Source of the DNA: an uncultured Atopobium sp.
GTDB taxonomy: Bacteria; Actinomycetota; Coriobacteriia; Coriobacteriales; Atopobiaceae
Assembly (NCBI GenBank): GCA_938041635.1
Contig: CALIAD010000067.1
Span: forward strand, 1 to 38,269
Direction of reading: 5' to 3'
Length of the DNA stretch: 38,269 nt
The position numbers were made by a program, and so were the translations under genes. The notes beneath the pieces were generated by a model. The model was not told the DNA's origin. It did no database searches and worked only from the letters and a program-made list of their open reading frames with translations. Below, piece by piece: positions 31,991-38,269 of the stretch. How positions within the stretch are numbered: position 1 is the first letter of the stretch; every line of letters begins with the position of its first letter.

Positions 31991-33541
31991 ATGCAGTCTA
32001 AGGGTTTAGTTAGCAGGTCTTTGAGCTTTGCAGTTATGTTTGTGCTCACTGTATTTGCTGCGCTCACTGTATTCAACACAAAGGCACAAGCTGTTGAGTA
32101 CACACCAACTATTTCAAATGCTAGCTATACAACATTAGTTGGTAGTAACGTGCGTGTAAATTTTGATTATGCGCTCAACAATGGTGCCCCTGCACAACCA
32201 GGTGATACCTTTACTATTATGCTTCCTCCAGAGCTAGAGAATAATACTCCAGCTCCTTTTGAGGTTATGGGTGTAGATGCAAACGGAAATAGTATTTCTG
32301 TTGGTACGGCAACTCCTACCAGTAACCCTAATACCATGACTGTTACCTTCAATAACAATATTGCGGGTCTTCTTAACGTTCATGGCCAGATGTCTTTCTC
32401 GCTCAATTGGTCAAGCGCAATTGCACAGAGAGGCAATGGCAGCACTACGCTCAATATTGGTAACACCAGTCTTAACATGACGTATGGCGGTTCTATTGCT
32501 GCAATGGATACTGCAATTACTAAGTACAACAGAACTGGTGCAACTGCAGAGACAACCTATACGCTTCCTTCTGGTGCAACTATTACAACTGGAAATGATT
32601 ATTACGTTACCAGCTGGGTTGTTAACCTAACTCCATCTGATATTACCCAGGTTGGTCTGCTTAATGCCACTGTTAAGGATCAGATTGTAAATCCTTATAC
32701 CGTTGATGCATCAAAGCTTACTGGTACTGGCGTTAATCCTTCAGATGAGCTTGCTGGTCCATATCTTAAGCACTCTTTTGTTCTCCACCTTGTTAACGGT
32801 GCTGTTCAGACTCTTTCTGCAGATCAGATTCTTCCTGCAATTACCTTTACTCCTAATGGTTACACTCTTGATTTTGCTCGACTCAATAATCAGGTTAACT
32901 TTGCTGGTTTCCAACCACTTATCCAGGATTGCTGGCTTGAGTACAAGACCATTGTTCCAGCCAACGTTACCCAGGTAGACAATAGAGCAACTCTTGATTT
33001 TGATGGCAACACCGATAACTTCACTCGTGAAGGTTGGTGGATTAACCCTCGCGGTGCCGGTACTGCAACTGGCGAGCAGCAGGTAAGCGTTTCTGTATCC
33101 AAGGTTTGGGAAGATCAAAATAACGCTGACGGTACTCGTCCTACTTCAGTTACCGTACACCTTTATGCAGACGGCGTAGACACTGGTAAGAGCGAGGTTC
33201 TTTCTGACGCAAATGGCTGGACTGCAACATTTAGCAACCTCGATAAGAATCAGGCTGGCACTACAACAGCTATTACGTACACCGTTGTTGAGGACGAGGT
33301 TGAAGGTTATACCGCTGAGGTAACAGGTGATGTTACCAGTGGCTTTACTATTACTAATACTCACATTCCTCCAACTCCAACCACTCCACCTTCAGAGACT
33401 CCTAAGAAGCCAAAGCAGCCAAAGAAGAAGGAGCCTAAGCTTCCTTCAACTGGTGATGCTTCCTTTGCTGCAGTATCCGTAGCAGCTGCATCTTCTGTTC
33501 TTATTGCAGCTGGTGTTCTTGGTAAGAAGCGCGCTCAGTAA
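31991..33541 (+). CDS. LPXTG cell-wall-anchored adhesin with Cna-B domain
   Basis: The 516-residue surface protein has a signal peptide (MQSKGLVSRSLSFAVMF, cleavage after about residue 34 at KAQA), then an adhesin-like beta-rich region of about 300 residues resembling Cna/SdrG-type N domains. A Cna-B domain follows at about 363-458: VSVSKVWEDQNN carries the Lys and FTITNTH the Asn for an isopeptide bond, with Glu in YTVVEDEVEGY. Next comes a Pro/Lys-rich wall-spanning stretch, then the sortase motif LPSTG near residue 483, a hydrophobic helix and a basic tail. ATG 31991 has GAGGAG upstream; an in-frame GTG at 31979 overlaps it. It is probably host- or matrix-binding; the ligand is unknown. 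Confidence 0.9.
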   Translation: MQSKGLVSRSLSFAVMFVLTVFAALTVFNTKAQAVEYTPTISNASYTTLVGSNVRVNFDYALNNGAPAQPGDTFTIMLPPELENNTPAPFEVMGVDANGNSISVGTATPTSNPNTMTVTFNNNIAGLLNVHGQMSFSLNWSSAIAQRGNGSTTLNIGNTSLNMTYGGSIAAMDTAITKYNRTGATAETTYTLPSGATITTGNDYYVTSWVVNLTPSDITQVGLLNATVKDQIVNPYTVDASKLTGTGVNPSDELAGPYLKHSFVLHLVNGAVQTLSADQILPAITFTPNGYTLDFARLNNQVNFAGFQPLIQDCWLEYKTIVPANVTQVDNRATLDFDGNTDNFTREGWWINPRGAGTATGEQQVSVSVSKVWEDQNNADGTRPTSVTVHLYADGVDTGKSEVLSDANGWTATFSNLDKNQAGTTTAITYTVVEDEVEGYTAEVTGDVTSGFTITNTHIPPTPTTPPSETPKKPKQPKKKEPKLPSTGDASFAAVSVAAASSVLIAAGVLGKKRAQ

Positions 33542-33570
33542 CGCACGTTACAACAACGTAAGTTAAACGT

Positions 33571-33605
33571 AAAAGAGCCTGTGAGATTAATTCACAGGCT
33601 CTTTT
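33571..33605 (+). terminator. Intrinsic terminator behind the adhesin
   Basis: AAAAGAGCCTGTGA (33571-33584) and TCACAGGCTCTTTT (33592-33605) form a 14-bp perfect stem with a 7-nt loop. The T-run and A-run on the two sides make it a likely bidirectional terminator between the adhesin and the convergent epimerase gene. Confidence 0.9.
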
Positions 33606-33686
33606 CTTGTTCAAAGCATTCTCGCTGTCTATAGGGTTACAAAATGAAATGCATTACGAGGCGTCGCATCGTGTCCAACTAGTTTG

Positions 33687-34586
33687 CTAGAAGACCTTAA
33701 TATTCAATGTTTTAGCAATACTTTGGCCAGGCTCAAGGCTTATGATGCCCGGTTTGTGCTCAAAGATGCCGTCACAATCAACGGTATCTGCAATGCCACA
33801 CCATGGCTCAAGAGCAACAAATGGACAACCAGGAGCAGCGCTCCAAATGCCCAGATAATCAAAGCCTTCAAAATCCATTTGAATACCATGGGCCTCAGAA
33901 GGAGCTTCTGTGCTAGTCGCAAGTGTAATGCGTCTATCAGGAACGTCTTCAAGTGTGATGGTCTTCTCGCGATCAATAAGTTCCCAAGACAGGGAAAGCG
34001 TGTCAGAGTCCACGATAAGCCTTTGTGGCGTTGCGTAGTCACAAAGTCCATCGTCGGTAATAGAAGGGCCGTAGCTGGTCCAGGAGTGCGTAAATAAGAG
34101 GTGATACTGGTCCAAAGAGGCTGCCTCAACACCAGGGATCGGAATGTTGAATGCCGGGTGTGCGCCAAGGGTAAACGGCAGTACAACGTTTGCAGGATTG
34201 TTGACCTCATACGTTTGCGTCAGCGTATCGCCATCTACCGAGAAAATCAGCTTAAGTTCAAAGTCATAGGGGTAGGCCTTGAGAGTCTCTTCGGTACTTT
34301 TTAGCTGGAGCGTTACAGAAGAGGTACTCTGCTCGACAATCTCAAATTGGTTGAGTCGGGCAAGACCGTGACGGGCAAGAGATACGGTGCCTTCCGCGGA
34401 CTCTGCCTTGCCGCCTTTAAGTACACCAACAATGGGGAAGAGAATGGGAGCACGCCTTGGCCACCAGTTGGAATCTCCCTGCCAGAGGTATTCGGACTCA
34501 CCTTTGCGTAAGCTCATGAGCTGCGCGCCCATGGTGTCAATTGAAGCGGTAAGAGAGTTGCTAGAAATAGAAATAATTTCAGACAT
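33687..34586 (-). CDS. Aldose 1-epimerase family protein (GalM/LacX-like)
   Basis: The 299-residue protein has the galactose-mutarotase fold. Visible are GAQLMSLRKGESEYLWQGD, the PILFPIVG segment, a conserved active-site His in SLARHGLARLNQFEIVE and LPFTLGAHPAFNIPI, and a C-terminal PWCGIADTVDCDG. It is closest to the LacX/YphB-like aldose-1-epimerases that interconvert sugar anomers. GGAGG precedes the ATG. It follows pta on the same strand. The exact sugar is unknown. Confidence 0.88.
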   Translation of the reverse strand: MSEIISISSNSLTASIDTMGAQLMSLRKGESEYLWQGDSNWWPRRAPILFPIVGVLKGGKAESAEGTVSLARHGLARLNQFEIVEQSTSSVTLQLKSTEETLKAYPYDFELKLIFSVDGDTLTQTYEVNNPANVVLPFTLGAHPAFNIPIPGVEAASLDQYHLLFTHSWTSYGPSITDDGLCDYATPQRLIVDSDTLSLSWELIDREKTITLEDVPDRRITLATSTEAPSEAHGIQMDFEGFDYLGIWSAAPGCPFVALEPWCGIADTVDCDGIFEHKPGIISLEPGQSIAKTLNIKVF

Positions 34587-34606
34587 AAATGCCTCCAGCT
34601 AAAGAA

Positions 34607-34634
34607 TAAGCCAGCCTCTTTTGAGACTGGCTTA
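34607..34634 (-). terminator. Hairpin between pta and the epimerase gene
   Basis: TAAGCCAGCCTC (34607-34618) pairs with GAGACTGGCTTA (34623-34634), with one mismatch, around TTTT. On the minus strand it is followed by ATTCTTTAG, so termination behind pta is probably incomplete. Confidence 0.5.
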
Positions 34635-34661
34635 GTATACCAAGTTAGAAGAGCAGAAAGA

Positions 34662-35642
34662 CTAGTTGTTGTCTGCCATCTGAGCTTGAACAGCAGTAAT
34701 TGCAACAACACCAACAATATCGTCAGCGGAGCAACCACGGGAAAGGTCGTTGACAGGACGAGCAATGCCCTGAAGAATTGGGCCGTATGCCTCAGCACCA
34801 CTGAAGCGCTGAACAAGCTTGTAGCCAATGTTGCCAGCCTCAAGGTTAGGGAAGACCAGGATGTTTGCGTTTCCTGCTACCTTAGAGAATGGAGCCTTGA
34901 GCTTGCCAACCTCAGGAACAAGAGCTGCATCAAGCTGAAGATCGCCGTCGAGTGCAAGCTCAGCGTTCTTCTCGTGAGCAAGCTTTGTGGCCTCCTGGAC
35001 CTTCTCGGCAGTTGCGCCGCCAGCAGAGCCCATAGTGGAGTAGGAGAGCATGGCAACGCGAGGCTCCTCGCTCATAAATGCGCGCCAAGAATCAGCGGAA
35101 GCAAGAGCAATCTCGGAGAGCTCCTCTGCAGATGGGTCAATGTTGAGGCCGCAGTCAGCAAAGAGCAGGGTGCCGTCCTCACCAAAGTCAGTAGTGGTGC
35201 TCATGATAAAGAATGCAGAAACAAGCTTGGTACCAGGAGCAGTCTTGATGATCTGCAGAGCAGGCCTTAGGGTGTTTGCGGTAGAGTGGCAAGCGCCAGA
35301 AACCAGGCCGTCAGCGTCGCCCATCTTAACCATCATGGTTGCAAAGTAGGTGGCGTCGTTCATCTGCTTGCGAGCTTCCTCAATGGTGACGCCCTTGCGA
35401 GCACGAAGTTCAGCAAACTTCTGAGCATATACCTCATGGCGCTCGTCAGTAGCAGGATCTACCACAGTTGCTCCTGGAACATCAATCTGCTCAGGATTGC
35501 CCAGAATAATGACCTTTGCAATACCTTCTGCAACAATCTTCTTAGCTGCATCGATGGTACGCTGGTCCTCGCCCTCTGGAAGAACAATAGTCTTTACGTC
35601 GGACTTAGCGGTTTCTTTCATACGGTCAAGAAACTTGCTCAT
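34662..35642 (-). CDS. pta: Phosphate acetyltransferase
   Basis: The 326-residue enzyme converts acetyl-CoA and phosphate to acetyl phosphate. It is a single-domain Pta. Visible are KTIVLPEGEDQRTIDAAKKI at the N-terminus, DGLVSGACHSTANTLRPALQI (active-site region), MSTTTDFGEDGTLLFADCGLN, RVAMLSYSTMGSAGG, VFPNLEAGNIGYKLVQR and PILQGIARPVNDLSRGC. The start at 35642 (MSKFLDRMK) is chosen for homology and GGAG eight bases upstream; an upstream frame to 35693 is ignored. It completes the acetate pathway with AckA. Confidence 0.96.
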   Translation of the reverse strand: MSKFLDRMKETAKSDVKTIVLPEGEDQRTIDAAKKIVAEGIAKVIILGNPEQIDVPGATVVDPATDERHEVYAQKFAELRARKGVTIEEARKQMNDATYFATMMVKMGDADGLVSGACHSTANTLRPALQIIKTAPGTKLVSAFFIMSTTTDFGEDGTLLFADCGLNIDPSAEELSEIALASADSWRAFMSEEPRVAMLSYSTMGSAGGATAEKVQEATKLAHEKNAELALDGDLQLDAALVPEVGKLKAPFSKVAGNANILVFPNLEAGNIGYKLVQRFSGAEAYGPILQGIARPVNDLSRGCSADDIVGVVAITAVQAQMADNN

Positions 35643-35709
35643 GTGTCGTGCTCCAATCATACTTTGACATCTGTGCCTCGTTGAATTTTGCACTTCTCAG
35701 CTTGTAGTT

Positions 35710-35737
35710 TGTATAAAAGCTAGACACAAAAAGCCAA
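35710..35737 (-). promoter_or_regulatory. Candidate pta promoter
   Basis: On the minus strand TTGGCT (35732-35737) and TATACA (35710-35715) are separated by 16 bases, each matching consensus at four positions. It lies about 70 bases upstream of the pta start. This is a weak-to-moderate call. Confidence 0.35.
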
Positions 35738-35829
35738 GAAATGCATTTTCATACCAGTTGCATATTTTACGCCTAACGGCAGAGCTTTGCGCCCCGCGTG
35801 GCTCACTTTATAGACGCGTGTTAAAATGA

Positions 35830-35841
35830 GTGAAGTTTCAC
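35830..35841. promoter_or_regulatory. GTGAA-TTCAC dyad upstream of glf
   Basis: GTGAA-GT-TTCAC forms a 5-bp dyad 39 bases before the glf start, in the divergent pta/glf intergenic region. It could be an operator, but the half-site spacing differs from the Rex consensus. Low confidence. Confidence 0.25.
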
Positions 35842-35880
35842 ATACAAATCCTGCGCACTTAGGCGCACACGGAGGTTTAC

Positions 35881-37083
35881 ATGTCTATCAATCATGGTCT
35901 TCCTGCCGGTTTTAACCCCGACAACTACGATGTTATTGTTGTTGGAGCTGGCTATGCAGGCGCAGTTGTTGCTCGTCGTATGGCAGAAAACTGCAATTCA
36001 AAGGTGGCAATCTTTGAGCGCAGAAATCACATTGCCGGCAACGCTTACGATCGCCTTGATGACGCGGGCGTTCTTGTTCACGAGTACGGTCCACACATCT
36101 ATCACACCATGAGTGACCGCGTTCACCAGTTCCTCTCGCGCTTTACTGAGTGGACTAACTACCAGCACAAAGTTCTAGCAAACATTAACGGCCAGCTGAT
36201 GCCTGTTCCTTTTAACCACCAGTCTTTGAAGCTTGCCTTTGGAGAAGAGCGTGGCGAGAAACTCTATCAGAAGCTGGTTCTTACGTTTGGTGAGAACGTT
36301 AAAGTTCCTATCATGGAGCTTCGCGAGAAGAACGATCCAGATCTGGAAGAGATTGCTGACTACGTTTACGAGAACGTTTTTCTGCACTACACCATGAAGC
36401 AGTGGGGTAAGACTCCAGACCAGATTGACAAGTCCATCACAGGTCGCGTTCCAATTTTTGTCGGCGATGATGACCGTTACTTCCCAGGCGCAACCTATCA
36501 GGGCATGCCAAAAGAGGGCTACACCAAGCTCTTTGAGAACATGCTTGATCATGATTTGATTGAGGTCTTCCTAGATGTTGATGTCCGTGACATCATGAAG
36601 CTCACCGCTTCTAACGTGGCTGTTTGCGAGAAACCATTTATAGGCGAGGTAATTTACACCGGCCCTCTGGATGAGCTCTTCAACCTTGATCAGGGCGCTC
36701 TGCCATATCGTACGCTTGATATGCAGTTTGAGACACTTGACCAGGATCAGTTCCAACCTGTTGGTACTGTTAATTACACCACCAGTGAGGTCTTTACTCG
36801 CATCACTGAGTTCAAGAATATGACTGGTCAGGTTCTTCCTGGTAAAACAACCATCATGCGTGAGTACTCGCACGCCTATGTTCCAGAGAGTGGTCAGACT
36901 CCTTATTACGCTATTCTCGAGCCAGAAAATCAGGAGCTGTATCGCTCTTACAAGGAGCGCACTTCTGGCATTCTGAACTTCCACGCAGTTGGTCGTCTTG
37001 CTGAGTATCGTTACTACGATATGGATGGCGTTGTTGCTTCTGCTTTGGAACTTTCTGACGAGCTTATTGCTCATCAGGCATAG
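35881..37083 (+). CDS. glf: UDP-galactopyranose mutase
   Basis: The 400-residue flavoenzyme interconverts UDP-galactopyranose and UDP-galactofuranose, the donor of Galf residues in surface glycans. The FAD-binding VVGAGYAGAVVARRM is near residue 20, then FERRNHIAGNAYD, VHEYGPHIYHT (active-site His), the FNHQSLKL region, RYFPGATYQGMPKEGYTKLFENM, ALPYRTLDMQFE and the C-terminal GRLAEYRYYDMDGVV. Length is typical. It is followed nine bases later by a GT2 glycosyltransferase, suggesting a galactofuranose glycan locus. The GT8 gene at the left edge may be part of related glycan synthesis, but far away. Confidence 0.97.
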   Translation: MSINHGLPAGFNPDNYDVIVVGAGYAGAVVARRMAENCNSKVAIFERRNHIAGNAYDRLDDAGVLVHEYGPHIYHTMSDRVHQFLSRFTEWTNYQHKVLANINGQLMPVPFNHQSLKLAFGEERGEKLYQKLVLTFGENVKVPIMELREKNDPDLEEIADYVYENVFLHYTMKQWGKTPDQIDKSITGRVPIFVGDDDRYFPGATYQGMPKEGYTKLFENMLDHDLIEVFLDVDVRDIMKLTASNVAVCEKPFIGEVIYTGPLDELFNLDQGALPYRTLDMQFETLDQDQFQPVGTVNYTTSEVFTRITEFKNMTGQVLPGKTTIMREYSHAYVPESGQTPYYAILEPENQELYRSYKERTSGILNFHAVGRLAEYRYYDMDGVVASALELSDELIAHQA

Positions 37084-37092
37084 GGAGCTTGC

Positions 37093-38127
37093 ATGAAAAA
37101 GACAATTACCTTTGGTATCCCATGCTATAACTCTTCGGAGTACATGGATCACTGCATTGAGTCTATTCTTGAGGGCTCTGATTATGCCGATGACGTGCAA
37201 ATTGTTATTGTTGATGACGGCTCTGTAAAGGATGATACTGCTGCTAAGGCTGACGCTTGGCAGGAGCGTTATCCAAACATCATCAAAGCAGTTCATCAAG
37301 AAAACGGCGGTCACGGCATTGCTGTTATGAAGGCTGTTTCTCATGCTGATGGCGTGTATTTCAAAAATATTGACTCAGATGATTGGGTAGATGGCGATGC
37401 TTTGAAGACCTTCCTTCAGCAGCTCCGCACCTTTATTGCCTCCGATAATCCTGTTGACCTGGTTCTCTCTAATTACGTCTACGAGCACGTTGAGGACAAC
37501 ACACAGAACTTTGTAGATTATCGCGATGCTGTTCCTACCAACAAGATTATTGGTTGGGACGAGATTGGCCGCTTCAAGCTGTCTCAGTACCTTCTGATGC
37601 ATGCAATTACATACCGCGTTGAGATCCTGCGTTCTGCAAACATTCAGATGCCTGAGCACACTTTCTATGTAGATAACGTCTACGCTTACGTTCCATTCCC
37701 TAAGGTAAAGACTATCTACTATGTTGACGTTGACCTGTATCGTTATTTCATTGGTCGAGACGATCAATCAGTTAACGAGAAGGTCTTAACAAGCCGCGTT
37801 GATCATTACTGGCGCGTAGCGCGCAATATGATGCACGCATATCACATCTACGACGACATCTCTTCTCCACGTCTTCAGACGTACATGATGAGTTACTTTA
37901 CTATCATCATGGCTATCTGCTCAGTCTTCTCTAAGATGAGTGACCGTGAGGACGCTATGGATCAGTTGGAGGAGCTCTGGGATGAGCTTCGCGCTTATGA
38001 CAAGAAGATGTACCGCAAGGCTCGCTACGGTCTTGTAGGCACTGCTACAAACCTTCCTGGCAAGATTGGCAAGACAGTCACTATTGGTGGCTATCGCGTT
38101 GCTCAGAAAGTTGTTAAGTTCAACTAA
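37093..38127 (+). CDS. Family 2 glycosyltransferase
   Basis: The 344-residue protein has a GT2 GT-A fold. The N-terminal ITFGIPCYNSSEYMDHCIESIL is followed by IVIVDDGSVKDDT, QENGGHGIAVMKAV and the DxD-type NIDSDDWVDGDALKTF near residue 95, with no clear membrane helices. It lies nine bases after glf on the same strand, with a weak GGGAGC ribosome-binding site, so it likely uses sugar donors for the same surface glycan, possibly Galf (inference). Acceptor unknown. Confidence 0.9.
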   Translation: MKKTITFGIPCYNSSEYMDHCIESILEGSDYADDVQIVIVDDGSVKDDTAAKADAWQERYPNIIKAVHQENGGHGIAVMKAVSHADGVYFKNIDSDDWVDGDALKTFLQQLRTFIASDNPVDLVLSNYVYEHVEDNTQNFVDYRDAVPTNKIIGWDEIGRFKLSQYLLMHAITYRVEILRSANIQMPEHTFYVDNVYAYVPFPKVKTIYYVDVDLYRYFIGRDDQSVNEKVLTSRVDHYWRVARNMMHAYHIYDDISSPRLQTYMMSYFTIIMAICSVFSKMSDREDAMDQLEELWDELRAYDKKMYRKARYGLVGTATNLPGKIGKTVTIGGYRVAQKVVKFN

Positions 38128-38164
38128 ACGTTCTTTCAAATCTAAAAGCAAAACCCTCGCATCC

Positions 38165-38210
38165 TGAACTGCCTCCCATTTCTTATGTCCAAGAAATGGG
38201 AGGCAGTTCA
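38165..38210. mobile_element. 20-bp palindrome resembling an IS3-type terminal repeat
   Basis: TGAACTGCCTCCCATTTCTT (38165-38184) and its exact complement (38191-38210) form a perfect 20-bp stem with a 6-nt loop, 37 bases after the GT2 stop. It has no T-run, so it is not a clean terminator. Read on the minus strand from 38210, the first 20 bases are followed by GGACAT. The pattern resembles the IS150-type end (TGTACTGACCCCCAAAAGTT, then GGACA), hinting at an IS3-like end or a palindromic mini-element. Low-moderate confidence. Confidence 0.4.
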
Positions 38211-38269
38211 TATACGGGTGATTATGATTCTGCAGCGTGTTAGCGTCGGCTTTTAGGCCTGGCGCACAA

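Overview
The window looks like a chromosomal segment from a moderately low-GC member of the Coriobacteriia, most likely Atopobiaceae (Atopobium/Lancefieldella-like). This is inferred from gene content and protein style: AdhE, AckA-Pta, Fhs plus FchA, B. subtilis-type ThyA, and an LPXTG/Cna-B surface protein in an anaerobic fermenter. No rRNA, tRNA or CRISPR was recognised. Most of the window is core metabolism, with a few accessory pieces.

Left edge (1-2907): the 3' end of an IS3/IS150-like insertion sequence, then on the minus strand a GT8 glycosyltransferase, a TatD-family hydrolase and a TcdA/ThiF-type E1-like enzyme. The last two overlap by 8 bases. The IS sits just behind a good ribosome-binding site downstream of the GT8 gene, so it may have cut off the next gene of that operon.

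The likely novel system (2941-6264, minus strand) is an AT-rich RiPP cassette. It holds an ABC exporter of the transmembrane-plus-ATPase type, a radical SAM/SPASM peptide maturase and, upstream of both, a 46-codon gene (6074-6214) whose product ends in a glycine-rich core with a C-x3-C pair. A perfect 12-bp hairpin separates precursor from maturase, and a dyad lies upstream of the precursor start. I do not recognise the product family.

6398-16847 (plus strand): valS, then a compact one-carbon/folate run fhs-fchA-folD-folE-folC, a small membrane zinc-ribbon protein, and thrS. FolD has lost the catalytic lysine needed for cyclohydrolase activity, and FchA, encoded just upstream, would supply that step. 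folA and thyA, which use the same folate pool, follow on the other strand at 20.7-22.2 kb.

16873-20365: a GC-rich gene with octapeptide repeats and a C-terminal part resembling the Cys/Met-metabolism PLP-enzyme fold without its lysine, then adhE with an extended -10 promoter and a strong terminator. 20676-26479 (minus strand): folA, thyA, a small membrane protein, a Nudix hydrolase, an acyl-ACP thioesterase, a CmpB-like membrane protein with a coiled-coil tail, an HD-domain protein and a diacylglycerol-kinase-like lipid kinase. Short GC-rich repeats fill some gaps, and a 12-mer recurs.

26569-38127: RNase D, a YugP-like zinc peptidase, xseA-xseB, a HIT protein, ackA, an LPXTG adhesin, then (minus) an aldose-epimerase-like protein and pta, then (plus) glf and a GT2 glycosyltransferase for galactofuranose-type glycan synthesis. 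The window ends at a 20-bp palindrome that resembles an IS3-family terminal repeat.
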